From Tenacibaculum sp. Bg11-29 (GTDB lineage: Bacteria; Bacteroidota; Bacteroidia; Flavobacteriales; Flavobacteriaceae): a DNA stretch of 64,000 nucleotides. The notes beneath the pieces are model-generated. The model ran no database searches. It saw only the letters and a list, made by a program, of their open reading frames with translations, and was not told where the DNA came from. Every line of letters begins with the position of its first letter. The stretch's first letter is position 1. The stretch lies in contig NZ_PJBB01000003.1 of NCBI RefSeq assembly GCF_002836595.1, forward strand, positions 310,001 through 374,000. Direction: 5' to 3'. A program made the translations under genes and the position numbers. Of the stretch, positions 26,350-36,673 are shown in pieces.

Positions 26350-26465
26350 TAATGCTTTAGATAAAGCATTGCTTATTTATTTTCAAAAGAGACTGTTATT
26401 TATAAATTAATTTTTAACAGTTTAGTATCTAAATATTTCAGACTTACTATAACTACTGAAATATT
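26350..26465 (+). promoter_or_regulatory. Candidate structured leader of rpsB
   Basis: Three inverted repeats lie in the gap: AATGCTTTA/TAAAGCATT (about 26350-26369), CTGTTA/TAACAG (about 26392-26420) and AATATTTCAG/CTGAAATATT (26432-26441 and 26456-26465, 14-nt loop), the last ending 32 nt before the rpsB ATG. None has a T-tract of terminator quality. They could form an S2 autoregulatory leader. Confidence 0.4.
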
Positions 26466-26497
26466 GTGAAAACAGAACGTAAACACATTTTATTAAA

Positions 26498-27328
26498 ATG
26501 GCAAACATTCAAGAATTATTAGAAAGTGGAGTGCACTTCGGTCACTTAACTAGAAAATGGAACCCAAATATGGCTCCGTATATTTATACAGAACGTAATG
26601 GTGTTCACATCATCGATTTGTATAAAACATCTGCTAAAATTGATGAAGCTGCATTAGCTTTACAAAAGATAGCAAACTCTGGACGTAAAATCTTATTCGT
26701 TGCAACTAAAAAGCAAGCTAAAGATATCGTTGCTGAAAGAGCGAAGAACATAAACATGCCTTTCATTACTGAGCGTTGGCCAGGTGGTATGTTAACAAAC
26801 TTTGTTACTATTCGTAAAGCTGTTAAAAAAATGGCTACTATTGATAGAATGAAGTTAGATGGTTCTTTTGATGCTTTATCAAAAAGAGAAAAATTACAAA
26901 TTAATCGTCAGAGAGCTAAATTAGAAAAGAATTTAGGTTCTATTTCTGATATGACTCGTTTACCTGCTGCTATATTTGTAATTGATGTAAAGAAAGAACA
27001 CATTGCAGTTGCTGAAGCTCAAAAATTAAACATTCCAATTTTTGCTTTAGTTGATACAAACTCTGATCCAAGACCAGTTGATTTTGTAATTCCTGCAAAT
27101 GATGATGCTTCAAAATCTATTGACAAAGTATTATCTTACATTACTGATGCTATCAATGAAGGCTTATCTGAAAGAAAAGCTGACAAAGAAAAAGTAAAAG
27201 TAGAAAAAGCACCTGCTAAAGAAGAAACTAAAGCAGAAGCTGTTACTGAAGCTCCAGTTAAAGAAGAAAAAGCTACTACTGAAACTGCTGCTACTGATGC
27301 ACCAGCTAAAGAAGAAGAGGCTAAATAA
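26498..27328 (+). CDS. rpsB: 30S ribosomal protein S2
   Basis: 276 residues. The S2 body (about residues 1-225) shows LLESGVHFGHLTRKWNP, TERWPGGMLTNF and DTNSDP. Residues about 228-276 are an Ala/Glu/Lys/Thr low-complexity tail (EKAPAKEETKAEA and similar), a common extension in flavobacterial S2. Bridges head and body of the small subunit. An efficient terminator stands between it and tsf, so only part of the transcripts may continue. Confidence 0.98.
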   Translation: MANIQELLESGVHFGHLTRKWNPNMAPYIYTERNGVHIIDLYKTSAKIDEAALALQKIANSGRKILFVATKKQAKDIVAERAKNINMPFITERWPGGMLTNFVTIRKAVKKMATIDRMKLDGSFDALSKREKLQINRQRAKLEKNLGSISDMTRLPAAIFVIDVKKEHIAVAEAQKLNIPIFALVDTNSDPRPVDFVIPANDDASKSIDKVLSYITDAINEGLSERKADKEKVKVEKAPAKEETKAEAVTEAPVKEEKATTETAATDAPAKEEEAK

Positions 27329-27332
27329 TTTT

Positions 27333-27372
27333 AATTTAAAGGTTTCATTTATTTGAAACCTTTAAATTTTTT
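27333..27372 (+). terminator. Terminator/attenuator between rpsB and tsf
   Basis: 15-bp perfect arms (AATTTAAAGGTTTCA), 6-nt loop, then a T6 run. It could set a lower level of tsf relative to rpsB or end the transcript completely. Confidence 0.8.
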
Positions 27373-27409
27373 ACAACAAAATATTTACAACTAAAAAATA
27401 CCAATAGAA

Positions 27410-28378
27410 ATGTCAGTAAAAATTAGCGCTGCAGACGTAAAAAAATTAAGAGAAACTACCGGAGCCGGTATGATGGATTGTAAAAATGCATTAGTAGAAG
27501 CTGAAGGTAATTTTGAAAAGTCAATTGATATTTTACGTAAAAAAGGACAAAAAATAGCTGCTAAAAGAGCAGATAGAGAGTCTACTGAAGGTGTTGCTAT
27601 TACTAAAATTAGTGATGACAATACTTATGGTGTTGCTATTGTATTAGCATGTGAAACAGATTTCGTATCTAAGAATGATTCATTCAAAGATTTAGCTGCT
27701 GAATTTGTTAATGTTGCTTTTAAAACTAAAACTAAAGAGGAATTTTTAGCTGCTGATTTTGGCGGTCTAACTGTTTCTGAAAAGTTAATCGAACAAACAG
27801 GTGTTATTGGTGAAAAAATCGATATTACTTCTTTCGAAAGATTGGAAGCGCCATTCGTAGGTTCTTATACTCACGTTGGTAAAATTGCTGCTATGGTTGG
27901 CTTATCTACTTCTGTAGATAATGCTGATACTTTAACTAAGGACTTAGCAATGCAAGCTGCATCAATGGGAGCAATTTCTTTATCTTATAAAGGTTTTGAC
28001 CCTGCTTATGTAGAGTCTGAAACTGAAGCAAGAATTGCTGCTATCGTAAAAGACAATGAAGAATTAGTTCGTTTAGGTAAAACTTTAAAGAACGTTCCTC
28101 AATATGTATCTAGATTACAATTAACTGATGATGCATTAGCTAAAGCAGAAGAAGCTGCTAAAGAGCAATTAAAATCAGAAGGTAAACCAGAAAAAATTTG
28201 GGATAAAATCTTACCTGGAAAAATGGAAAGGTTTATTTCTGACAATACAACTTTAGATCAAGAACAATGTTTATTAGATCAAAAGTTTATTAAAGATGAA
28301 AAGAAAACTGTTGAAGAATATGTATCTTCTTTTGGTAACGTAGAGGTTAAAAACTTCGTAAGAGTTACTTTAGGATAA
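27410..28378 (+). CDS. tsf: Elongation factor Ts
   Basis: 322 residues. N-terminal UBA-like helix bundle and the EF-Tu-contact motif TGAGMMDCKNAL near residue 18, then ACETDFVSKND near residue 80, and core subdomains continuing to the C-terminus. It is longer than the E. coli protein (283) because of additional length in the core. Role: GDP-GTP exchange on EF-Tu. Followed by its own terminator. Confidence 0.97.
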   Translation: MSVKISAADVKKLRETTGAGMMDCKNALVEAEGNFEKSIDILRKKGQKIAAKRADRESTEGVAITKISDDNTYGVAIVLACETDFVSKNDSFKDLAAEFVNVAFKTKTKEEFLAADFGGLTVSEKLIEQTGVIGEKIDITSFERLEAPFVGSYTHVGKIAAMVGLSTSVDNADTLTKDLAMQAASMGAISLSYKGFDPAYVESETEARIAAIVKDNEELVRLGKTLKNVPQYVSRLQLTDDALAKAEEAAKEQLKSEGKPEKIWDKILPGKMERFISDNTTLDQEQCLLDQKFIKDEKKTVEEYVSSFGNVEVKNFVRVTLG

Positions 28379-28399
28379 TTCTCAACTACATTTTATAAT

Positions 28400-28429
28400 A
28401 AAAACCACCCATTTTTTGGGTGGTTTTTT
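28400..28429 (+). terminator. Terminator after tsf
   Basis: 12-bp arms AAAAACCACCCA/TGGGTGGTTTTT with a short T loop, followed by further T residues. Confidence 0.85.
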
Positions 28430-28489
28430 ATTTTATAAAAATTCAAACTCAAAAAAAATACGTAGTTTTGCATAACTTTCAAAAAGACT

Positions 28490-29200
28490 ATGCAATACAA
28501 GAGAATCCTTTTAAAATTAAGTGGTGAATCATTAATGGGCGACCGACAATACGGTATTGATCCTAAAAGACTTAAAGAGTACGCCCAAGAAATAAAGCAG
28601 GTAGTAGATAAAAATATTGAAATTGCCATTGTTATTGGTGGTGGTAATATTTTTAGAGGTGTAGCTGGAGCCAGTAATGGTATGGATCGCGTACAAGGTG
28701 ACCATATGGGTATGTTAGCTACATGTATTAATGGCTTAGCTCTACAAAGTGCTTTAGAAGACGAAGGAATTCATACTCGATTGCAAACAGCAATAGAGAT
28801 TAAAGAAATAGCTGAACCATACATTAAACGTCGTGCAAACCGTCATTTAGAAAAAGGACGTGTTGTAATTTTTGGAGGAGGAACAGGAAATCCTTATTTC
28901 ACTACAGATACAGCTGCCGTATTAAGAGCTATTGAAGTTAATGCTGATGCTATATTAAAAGGAACGAGAGTAGATGGTATTTATAATGCTGATCCAGAAA
29001 AGGATAAAAACGCTGTAAAATACGATACTATCACTTTTAAAGAAGTAATAAAAAAAGGATTGAAAGTAATGGATATGACTGCCTTTACTTTAAGTGAAGA
29101 AAACGGACTTCCAATTATTGTTTTTGACATGGATACTAAAGGAAATTTACTGAAATTAGTTTCTGGAGAGCAAATTGGAACAATAGTTGACAACAAATAA
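28490..29200 (+). CDS. pyrH: UMP kinase
   Basis: 236 residues of the amino-acid kinase fold: [14 protein letters not shown] at the N-terminus, [11 protein letters not shown] near 45, [30 protein letters not shown] near 130 and [12 protein letters not shown]. Role: UMP to UDP, hexameric and allosterically controlled in bacteria. A TAGTTTTG box at 28463-28470 precedes it; frr follows after 48 bp, the common pyrH-frr order. Confidence 0.98.
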   Translation: MQYKRILLKLSGESLMGDRQYGIDPKRLKEYAQEIKQVVDKNIEIAIVIGGGNIFRGVAGASNGMDRVQGDHMGMLATCINGLALQSALEDEGIHTRLQTAIEIKEIAEPYIKRRANRHLEKGRVVIFGGGTGNPYFTTDTAAVLRAIEVNADAILKGTRVDGIYNADPEKDKNAVKYDTITFKEVIKKGLKVMDMTAFTLSEENGLPIIVFDMDTKGNLLKLVSGEQIGTIVDNK

Positions 29201-29248
29201 ATTTAAATAACCTCTTGCATATTTTAGAGGTCAAAAAATACTAGTAAG

Positions 29249-29803
29249 ATGAACGAAGAAATTGATTTTATTTTAGATTCAGCCAAAGAGGCAATGAATA
29301 ATGCTATAGAACATTTAGTAAAAGAACTACGTGCTATTAGAGCAGGTAAGGCTTCTCCTTCAATGTTAGCTAATGTACAGGTTAATTATTACGGAGCTGC
29401 AACTCCTTTAAGTCAAATAGCAAATGTAAGTACATCTGATGCAAGAACAATTACTATTCAGCCTTGGGAAAAAAACATGTTACAAGAAGTTGAAAAAGCA
29501 ATTATGGTTGCTAATTTAGGTTTTAACCCTATGAATAATGGTGACATTATTATCATTAATGTACCTGCATTAACAGAAGAAAGACGTAAAGAATTAGCTA
29601 AACAAGCTAAAGCTGAAGCTGAACATGCTAAAGTAGGAATTCGTAATGCTCGTAAAGATGCCAATAACGATATTAAAAAAACTGACATTTCTGATGATTT
29701 AAAGAAGGGTGCAGAAGAAAGTATTCAAAAACTTACTGATAGTTACACAAAAGAAATTGATGATAAGCTTTCTATAAAAGAAAAAGAAATAATGACTGTT
29801 TAG
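29249..29803 (+). CDS. frr: Ribosome recycling factor
   Basis: 184 residues, full length. RAGKASPSMLANVQVNYYGA near residue 30, TIQPWEKNML near 71, and the long coiled domain PALTEERRKELAKQAK near 106 are typical. Role: splits post-termination ribosomes with EF-G. Ends before a terminator. Confidence 0.98.
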   Translation: MNEEIDFILDSAKEAMNNAIEHLVKELRAIRAGKASPSMLANVQVNYYGAATPLSQIANVSTSDARTITIQPWEKNMLQEVEKAIMVANLGFNPMNNGDIIIINVPALTEERRKELAKQAKAEAEHAKVGIRNARKDANNDIKKTDISDDLKKGAEESIQKLTDSYTKEIDDKLSIKEKEIMTV

Positions 29804-29826
29804 TCCTTTTTAAAAAACATAAAAAG

Positions 29827-29858
29827 AAAGAGTGCTTTTTAAGACACTCTTTTTTTTA
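29827..29858 (+). terminator. Terminator after frr
   Basis: 8-bp arms AAAGAGTG/CACTCTTT with a 10-nt loop and a T8 tract. Confidence 0.8.
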
Positions 29859-29901
29859 TTTAGATTACATCATTTACCATAACATTGTTAAAAATTATTG
29901 A

Positions 29902-32265
29902 ATGACTTTTTGGACTAAAATAGCAGGGTTTATATTACGTAACAGATATCTTGTATTATTAGCTGTAGCTATTATAACAGGGCTTTTGGTTACTCAAATG
30001 AAATATATGCGCTTCTCATATACAGAAGCAAACTTACTGCCTAAAGATCATGAAGCAAATATTCAATACGACAAATTTTTAGAAATTTTTGGTGAGGAAG
30101 GTAACTTGGTTATACTAGGTGTAAAAGACTCAACTATTTTTACGCCTGCTAAGTTTAACGCATGGAATAAACTTGTAAAAGATTTAGACAGTGTAAAACA
30201 AGTAGACTTTTCAATTTCAATTGCTGATGTTAAACAATTAAAGGCAGATAGAGTAAATAGAAAGTTTATTTTAGAACCGCTATTTAACAAAGCACCAACC
30301 ACAAATGAAGAAGTTAATAAAATTAAAAAACAATTATTTGAAAACCTTCCTTTTTATGATAATCTATTATATAACGGTCAAGGTACTTTACAAACAGCTA
30401 TATATATAAACAAAGATATTGTAAATACACCTGCACGTCGTAATTTTATTGCTGATATATTAATCCCTACTGTTGAAAGTTTTGAAAAGGAACACAATAT
30501 AGATGTTAGAATGTCTGGGATGCCTTACATAAGAACAATAAATTCACAGAATATTATTGATGAAATGCAACTTTTCGTATTAGGTGCATTAGGTATTACT
30601 GCCTTAATATTCTTTTTCTTTTTCCGCTCTTTCAGAGCTACTTTTATTACACTATTAGTTGTTGGTATTGGTGTAATTTGGGCCTTTGGCTTTATTGGTT
30701 TATTTAGATATGAAATCACTGTTTTATCTGCCTTAATACCACCATTAATTATTGTAATTGGTGTACCAAATGCTGTATTTCTTATAAATAAATATCAACA
30801 AGAAATAAAAAAACACGGTAATCAAGCAAAGTCTTTACAACGTGTAATTTCTAAAATTGGGAATGCCACTTTAATGACAAACATTACAACAGCATCAGGT
30901 TTTGCAACTTTTGTTTTTGTGAAAAGTCAATTATTAAGAGAATTCGGAATCTTAGCCTCAGTAAACATTATAAGTATTTTTATTCTAGCTTTATTAATTG
31001 TTCCAATTATATACAGTTTCATGCCACGTCCTGAAAAAAAACACTTAAATCACTTAGAAAAGAAGTGGATGGGGAATGTAGTTTCTTGGATGGAACGAAT
31101 GGTAAAACAACGACGTATAACTATATATATAACAACCGTTGTTGTTATTATATTAAGTATGATTGGTTTATTTCAAATTCGTGTTTCTGGTAGTTTAATT
31201 GAAGACATGCCTAAAGGAATGCAATTCTATAAAGATATTAAATTCTTTGAAACTGAATTTGGAGGAATTATGCCTTTAGAAATTTTGATTGACACAAAAA
31301 GAGATAAAGGTGTCATGAGACTTTCTACCCTAAAAAAAATGGAAAAGTTGAATGAAACTATTGAAAGTTTTCCTGAATTATCTAAGCCAATTTCAGTTAC
31401 CAACTTAGTTAAATACTCAAAACAAGCATATTATAAAGGAAATCCAAAATATTACCAACTACCTACGAGCCAAGAAAAAGCTCATATTTTTGCTTTTACT
31501 AAGAATTCTGACAGTAATTCAGGTATGTTAAAAAACTTTGTGGATAGCACTGGTCGTTACGCACGTATCACAACTTTCATGAAAGATATTGGTACCGATA
31601 AGATGGACATTATTCAAGAACGCCTAGATGCAGTTATAAAGAAGCAATTTCCTGAAAATAAATTCACGGTTTCTATGACGGGTAAAGCGTTAGTTTTCTT
31701 AAAAGGAACGAATTACCTGATTAAAAACCTAGTTATTTCGCTATCACTTGCCATTTTATTAATCTCAATATTTATGGCATGGATGTTCCGTTCGTATAAA
31801 ATGATTTTCATCTCATTAATACCAAACATGCTTCCGCTATTAATTACTGCGGGATTAATGGGATTCTTTGGCATTCCAATAAAACCATCTACTATTTTAG
31901 TATTTAGTATTGCTTTTGGTATATCTGTAGATGACACAATTCACTTTTTAGCGAAATACCGACAAGAACTACTGGCTAACAACTGGAAAGTGAAACCTGC
32001 TGTATATTCTGCATTACAAGAGACAGGAGTAAGTATGTTTTATACATCAATTGTATTATTTTTTGGATTTCTAGTATTTACCCTTTCTAGTTTTGGAGGA
32101 ACAATCGCTTTAGGAGGACTTGTATCTGTAACTCTCTTACTTGCTATGGTATCTAACTTACTATTATTACCCTCTCTCCTACTTTCTTTTGAAAAGAAAA
32201 TAGCTAATGAAAAAGTTTTAAAAGAAACTAATTTTAAAATACTACCTCCAAAAGAAGATAACTAA
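29902..32265 (+). CDS. RND-superfamily (MMPL-type) exporter
   Basis: 787 residues, two repeats of one membrane helix, a large extracytoplasmic loop and five helices (helices near 10-28, 220-370, 410-430 and 625-770). MMPL landmarks include the helix segment PPLIIVIGVPNAVFLINKYQ after TM4 and the second-half FGISVDDTIHFLAKY. Such proteins export lipids or hydrophobic compounds using proton motive force; the substrate here is unknown. It stands alone between terminator-bounded frr and asnS. Confidence 0.9.
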   Translation: MTFWTKIAGFILRNRYLVLLAVAIITGLLVTQMKYMRFSYTEANLLPKDHEANIQYDKFLEIFGEEGNLVILGVKDSTIFTPAKFNAWNKLVKDLDSVKQVDFSISIADVKQLKADRVNRKFILEPLFNKAPTTNEEVNKIKKQLFENLPFYDNLLYNGQGTLQTAIYINKDIVNTPARRNFIADILIPTVESFEKEHNIDVRMSGMPYIRTINSQNIIDEMQLFVLGALGITALIFFFFFRSFRATFITLLVVGIGVIWAFGFIGLFRYEITVLSALIPPLIIVIGVPNAVFLINKYQQEIKKHGNQAKSLQRVISKIGNATLMTNITTASGFATFVFVKSQLLREFGILASVNIISIFILALLIVPIIYSFMPRPEKKHLNHLEKKWMGNVVSWMERMVKQRRITIYITTVVVIILSMIGLFQIRVSGSLIEDMPKGMQFYKDIKFFETEFGGIMPLEILIDTKRDKGVMRLSTLKKMEKLNETIESFPELSKPISVTNLVKYSKQAYYKGNPKYYQLPTSQEKAHIFAFTKNSDSNSGMLKNFVDSTGRYARITTFMKDIGTDKMDIIQERLDAVIKKQFPENKFTVSMTGKALVFLKGTNYLIKNLVISLSLAILLISIFMAWMFRSYKMIFISLIPNMLPLLITAGLMGFFGIPIKPSTILVFSIAFGISVDDTIHFLAKYRQELLANNWKVKPAVYSALQETGVSMFYTSIVLFFGFLVFTLSSFGGTIALGGLVSVTLLLAMVSNLLLLPSLLLSFEKKIANEKVLKETNFKILPPKEDN

Positions 32266-32294
32266 AAAGTTTATTGGCATTTTAAATATCTAGA

Positions 32295-32325
32295 TTGCTC
32301 AATTCTTAGTAATAAAGTATATTTG
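32295..32325 (+). promoter_or_regulatory. Promoter of asnS
   Basis: TTG at 32295-32297, 20-bp spacer, TATATTTG at 32318-32325; ATG at 32344. Confidence 0.55.
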
Positions 32326-32343
32326 CTTCTCAATTTTTAAAAG

Positions 32344-33777
32344 ATGAAAAGAAGTAGCGTTAAAGAATTATTACATTCTGATAAATTTTTACAGGAAGTA
32401 CATGTAAAAGGATGGGTTAGAACCTTTAGAAGCAATCGTTTTATTGCTTTAAATGATGGTTCTACCATTAATAATATTCAATGTGTTGTCGACTTCGAAA
32501 ATACGGATGAAGAACTTTTAAAAAGAATTACAACAAGTGCTGCTGTTAGTATTACAGGTACTTTAGTTGAAAGCGAAGGTAAAGGGCAAAGTGTTGAAGT
32601 TAAAGTTACAAAACTAGAGATATTAGGAGATTCAAATCCTGATGAATACCCTATTCAACCAAAAAAACACAGTTTAGAGTTTTTACGTGAAAATGCACAT
32701 TTACGTATTAGAACAAATACATTTAGTGCTGTAATGAGAGTTCGTTCTACATTATCTTTTGCTGTGCATAAGTATTTTCAAGAAAACGGATTTAACTATG
32801 TGAATACGCCAATTATTACTGGATCAGACGCTGAAGGTGCTGGAGAAATGTTTCACGTAACAAATTTTGAAGCAAACAAAGCTCCATTAAACGAAGAAGG
32901 AAATATTGATTATTCTCAAGATTTCTTTGGTAAAGAAACAAACTTAACTGTTTCTGGTCAATTAGAAGCTGAAACCTATGCAATGGCTTTAGGAAAGGTA
33001 TATACTTTTGGACCTACTTTTAGAGCTGAAAATTCTAATACAACACGTCACTTAGCAGAGTTTTGGATGATTGAACCTGAGGTAGCATTTAATGATTTAG
33101 ATGCTAATATGGATTTATCTGAAGACTTTATTAAATCTGTTTTAGGTTATGTATTAGAAAATTGTAAAGACGATTTAACCTTTTTAGAAAATCGTTTAAT
33201 TCAAGAAGAAAAAACAAAACCTCAAGCAGAACGTAGTGAAATGAGTTTAATTAATAAATTAAACTTTGTTGTAGATAACAACTTTAAACGAGTTAGTTAT
33301 ACTGAAGCTTTTGATATTTTACGCAACTGTAAACCAAATAAGAAAAAGAAATTTCAATTTCCTATTAACGAATGGGGTGTTGATTTACAATCAGAACACG
33401 AACGTTATTTAGTTGAAAAACACTTTAAATGTCCAGTAATCTTATTTGATTACCCAGCAACAATTAAAGCGTTTTATATGCGTTTAAATGATGATGGAAA
33501 GACTGTTAGAGCTATGGATGTTTTATTCCCTGGTATTGGTGAAATGGTTGGTGGATCACAAAGAGAAGAGCGTTTAGATGTTTTAAAGTCTAAAATGGCT
33601 GAATTAAATATTGATGAAGAAGAATTATGGTGGTACCTAGATACTCGTAAATTTGGTACAGCAGTACATTCTGGATTTGGTTTAGGTTTTGAACGTTTAG
33701 TTTTATTTACAACAGGAATGGGTAATATTCGTGATGTAATTCCTTTTCCAAGAACACCACAAAACGCAGAGTTTTAA
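32344..33777 (+). CDS. asnS: Asparaginyl-tRNA synthetase
   Basis: 477 residues. OB-fold anticodon domain at 15-105 ([20 protein letters not shown]). Class II core: motif 2 [20 protein letters not shown] near 222 and motif 3 [12 protein letters not shown] near 448. The asparagine-type insertion is seen around 175-200. Role: charging of tRNA-Asn, so direct Asn-tRNA formation is present. A terminator with a REP-like stem follows. Confidence 0.97.
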   Translation: MKRSSVKELLHSDKFLQEVHVKGWVRTFRSNRFIALNDGSTINNIQCVVDFENTDEELLKRITTSAAVSITGTLVESEGKGQSVEVKVTKLEILGDSNPDEYPIQPKKHSLEFLRENAHLRIRTNTFSAVMRVRSTLSFAVHKYFQENGFNYVNTPIITGSDAEGAGEMFHVTNFEANKAPLNEEGNIDYSQDFFGKETNLTVSGQLEAETYAMALGKVYTFGPTFRAENSNTTRHLAEFWMIEPEVAFNDLDANMDLSEDFIKSVLGYVLENCKDDLTFLENRLIQEEKTKPQAERSEMSLINKLNFVVDNNFKRVSYTEAFDILRNCKPNKKKKFQFPINEWGVDLQSEHERYLVEKHFKCPVILFDYPATIKAFYMRLNDDGKTVRAMDVLFPGIGEMVGGSQREERLDVLKSKMAELNIDEEELWWYLDTRKFGTAVHSGFGLGFERLVLFTTGMGNIRDVIPFPRTPQNAEF

Positions 33778-33802
33778 AAAAATAATAAAACTTACATATA
33801 AC

Positions 33803-33838
33803 AATCGTCATTCCTCACAGAATGACGATTTCTTTTTA
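33803..33838 (+). terminator. Terminator after asnS
   Basis: 11-bp arms AATCGTCATTC/GAATGACGATT, 6-nt loop, T-rich tail. The stem has the same GTCATTC core as the element at 3529-3612, so a REP-like palindrome may have been co-opted as terminator. Confidence 0.8.
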
Positions 33839-33861
33839 TCCTATTTCATATATTTGTAAAT

Positions 33862-35322
33862 ATGCTAAAACAAAGTTTACATTATAAGTTACTTCAAAAA
33901 TTATCTCCTCAACAAATTCAGTTGATGAAGTTAATTCAATTGCCTACACAAGCTTTTGAAGAACGTTTGAAACAAGAAATTGAAGAAAACCCTGCTTTAG
34001 ATACAGGTAAAGAAGAACCTGAGAACTTTGAAGATACCCTAACAAATGCAGATGATTATGATGAGGGGAGCGACAAAATTGAAACTGATGATATAAATAT
34101 TGATGAGTATTTAAGTGATGATGAATATCCTAGTTATAAAACACAGGCGAATAATTATTCGGCTGATGATGAAGACAAACAAATACCATACGCTTCAGGT
34201 ACAACCTTTCATCAATCTTTAAAAAACCAATTAAATACTTTTAGAATTAACGAAGAAGAACGTTCTATAGCAGAATTTCTAGTCGGAAGTATTGATGATA
34301 GCGGTTATATTCGTAGAGCTATTATTGATTTAGTTGATGATTTAGCCTTTACTCAAAACGTTTTTACAACTGAAGAAAAAGTAAGAAGTGTTTTAATTAA
34401 CGTTGTTCAAAGATTAGACCCAATAGGAATAGGTGCACAAGACTTAAAAGAATGTTTAATCATTCAATTAAAGTCAAAACCTGAAAAAGAAACAAGAGTA
34501 TTAGCTATTGACATTCTTGAAAACGCATTCGATCATTTTGTTAAAAAACACTACAAAAAACTTCTTGAAAAGTTTAATATAAACGAAGAGCAACTAAAAG
34601 AAATTATTGCTGAGATTAGTAAATTAAACCCTAAACCTGGTAGTTCTTATGCTGGTAATAATAAAATAGCAGAACAAATTGTTCCTGACTTTTCAATACT
34701 AATTATTGATGGTATTTTAGAACTTACGCTTAACTCTCGTAATGCTCCTGAACTACATGTTTCTCGTGAATATAACAACATGTTAAAAGGGTATAGTGAT
34801 TCTAAAAAGAAAAGCAAAACTCAAAAAGATGCCGTAATGTTCATTAAGCAAAAACTAGATGCTGCTAAATGGTTTATTGATGCAATTAAGCAACGTCAAC
34901 AAACCCTACTAGTTACAATGAACGCAATTATGCAACGTCAAGAAGCATATTTTTTAACTGGTGATGAGCGCAAGTTAAAACCGATGATTTTAAAAGACAT
35001 TGCAGATGAAATACAAATGGATGTATCTACCGTTTCTAGAGTTGCTAATAGTAAATATGTATCTACTCCATACGGTACAAAATTAATTAAAGTATTTTTC
35101 TCTGAATCGATGAAAAATGATCAAGGAGAAGATGTTTCAACACGAGAAATAAAAAAAATATTAGAAACTGTTATTCAAGAAGAAGAAAAAAGAAAACCAC
35201 TCACTGATGAAAAATTATCTAAAATATTAAAAGAAAAAGGGTATCCTATTGCTAGAAGAACAGTTGCAAAATATCGTGAACAATTAGATATACCAGTAGC
35301 AAGATTAAGAAAAGAAATATAA
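33862..35322 (+). CDS. rpoN: RNA polymerase sigma-54 factor
   Basis: 486 residues. Region I starts with KLSPQQIQLMKLIQLP. A strongly acidic region II follows (about 50-110). Core-binding region holds RLDPIGIGAQDLKECL. DNA-binding region has VSTVSRVANSKYV and ends with the RpoN box ARRTVAKYRE near 465. Role: -24/-12 promoter recognition needing an activator ATPase. A TATATTTG box at 33849-33856 ends 5 nt before the ATG, so the mRNA may be leaderless. The stop overlaps the next ATG by one base. Confidence 0.96.
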   Translation: MLKQSLHYKLLQKLSPQQIQLMKLIQLPTQAFEERLKQEIEENPALDTGKEEPENFEDTLTNADDYDEGSDKIETDDINIDEYLSDDEYPSYKTQANNYSADDEDKQIPYASGTTFHQSLKNQLNTFRINEEERSIAEFLVGSIDDSGYIRRAIIDLVDDLAFTQNVFTTEEKVRSVLINVVQRLDPIGIGAQDLKECLIIQLKSKPEKETRVLAIDILENAFDHFVKKHYKKLLEKFNINEEQLKEIIAEISKLNPKPGSSYAGNNKIAEQIVPDFSILIIDGILELTLNSRNAPELHVSREYNNMLKGYSDSKKKSKTQKDAVMFIKQKLDAAKWFIDAIKQRQQTLLVTMNAIMQRQEAYFLTGDERKLKPMILKDIADEIQMDVSTVSRVANSKYVSTPYGTKLIKVFFSESMKNDQGEDVSTREIKKILETVIQEEEKRKPLTDEKLSKILKEKGYPIARRTVAKYREQLDIPVARLRKEI

Positions 35323-35921
35323 TGCGTTGGCAAAAATTTATATCTACTCTTTTACACCCAATTGTAATTCCTACAATTGGTATTATTCTTTATTTTATTT
35401 TAACCCCTATTAATTTAAGTCGTCATCAACAATATACAGTATTGGCTGTAGTTTTTATAACCACCTATATTATTCCAATATTTCTCTTAATTTTATTAAA
35501 AAATATTGGATCTATAAAATCATATCAAGTACATGGTATTAGAGAACGTAAAATTCCAATGTTTTTCATGATGACTTTGTTTTATATGCTAGGTAAGTTC
35601 TTTTTAGAAACTAGTGCTATTAAAGACCTTAGTTATTTGTTTTTTGGAGTTGTATTTGGCCTAGGATTTGTTTATATACTTTTTATGACGAAAACTAAAG
35701 CTAGTTTACATTTGTTGTCTATGGGAGCTACTACTGGCTACTTTTTAATCTTTCAACAAATACATAACGTATACACTTTACCAATAGTTATAATCTTTTT
35801 ATTACTTTCTGGGCTACTAGCAAGCTCAAGGCTTCATTTAAAAGCACACACTACTAAAGAAGTGTATATTGGTTTTTTTATTGGTTTATTTAGCCCTTTT
35901 TTAGCTTTATATATATTATAA
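35322..35921 (+). CDS. PAP2-like multi-pass membrane protein
   Basis: 199 residues with about six hydrophobic helices. The segment RERKIPMFFMM, the KASLHLLSMGATTGYF stretch and the final SGLLASSRLHLKAHTTKEVYIGFFIG loosely resemble the conserved blocks of PAP2-type phosphatases. The canonical KxxxxxxRP motif is not clear, so enzymatic activity is uncertain. It overlaps the rpoN stop (TAATG) and converges with the barrel gene by 6 bp. Similar genes follow rpoN in other flavobacteria, I believe. Confidence 0.65.
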   Translation: MRWQKFISTLLHPIVIPTIGIILYFILTPINLSRHQQYTVLAVVFITTYIIPIFLLILLKNIGSIKSYQVHGIRERKIPMFFMMTLFYMLGKFFLETSAIKDLSYLFFGVVFGLGFVYILFMTKTKASLHLLSMGATTGYFLIFQQIHNVYTLPIVIIFLLLSGLLASSRLHLKAHTTKEVYIGFFIGLFSPFLALYIL

Positions 35922-36584
35922 CAAATAAAAGCTTAATCCAAATCTTATAATACTTGAATTAATATTATATCCATTTAAAGAAGTGTTTTTTAATAGAGGA
36001 GAGAGCCCATAATATACATGAAAATTGAATGTTCCATATCCAGCTGATAGTATTAAGCCTGTCTGAAATTTATTGAACTCTTTTAAGTTTGAAAAGGTAA
36101 AGTTTACTCCAGAATCAGTATAACTAAAAGTATTATTGAAATTATAACTTAATTTAATTCCTGTATAGAATCTCCAAAAAGAATAACTATTAACAGTTGA
36201 AGACCTCCATCTGAACTCAATAGGGACTTCAATGTTATGAATTTTTAGTTTATTTGCCGTAATCGCATCATCTATTTGAAAAACATTAGGAGCTCCTTTT
36301 ACTACTTTTAAACTATGATTAAATGAATCAAAACCATAACCAACACCAATACCAATGGCTTTTCTACCATTTCTGACAAGAGGAATATCTTTTATGTAAC
36401 CCCCTGAAAAACCATAGGAGAAACCACTCTTTTCTATTCCTTTTGGTTGATTTTTTAAAATATTATAAGAAACATTTATATACAATTGATCTTCCCAATA
36501 AGTATCTCCAAGTTTTAAAGAATCTTTTTGTGCATAGCTACATATAGACAAAAGAACTAAAGATAAAGTTATTATGTTTTTCAT
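35916..36584 (-). CDS. PorT-family outer-membrane beta-barrel protein
   Basis: 222 residues. Signal peptide of 18 residues ending CSYAQ. The rest is alternating amphipathic strands with aromatic girdles (YGFSGGYIKDIPLVRNGR, IGIGVGYGFDS, FNFHVYYG), ending FGLSFYLL with the terminal aromatic/hydrophobic pattern of barrel proteins. Matches the PorT/OMP_b-brl_2 type. Function unknown. It ends inside the convergent PAP2-like gene by 6 bp and has no linked partner. Confidence 0.82.
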   Translation of the reverse strand: MKNIITLSLVLLSICSYAQKDSLKLGDTYWEDQLYINVSYNILKNQPKGIEKSGFSYGFSGGYIKDIPLVRNGRKAIGIGVGYGFDSFNHSLKVVKGAPNVFQIDDAITANKLKIHNIEVPIEFRWRSSTVNSYSFWRFYTGIKLSYNFNNTFSYTDSGVNFTFSNLKEFNKFQTGLILSAGYGTFNFHVYYGLSPLLKNTSLNGYNINSSIIRFGLSFYLL

Positions 36585-36622
36585 ATTAATTAACTAACGT
36601 TAAAAGAAGTTTATATTGTATA

Positions 36623-36654
36623 AAAAAAGAGCAATCAAATGATTGCTCTTTTTT
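36623..36654. terminator. Bidirectional terminator downstream of the ExbB/ExbD operon
   Basis: Perfect inverted repeat AAAAAAGAGCAATCA-AA-TGATTGCTCTTTTTT (15-bp arms). Lies 19 bp after the exbD stop on the minus strand. Confidence 0.85.
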
Positions 36655-36673
36655 ATTTATTTTTAAAAAGTAA

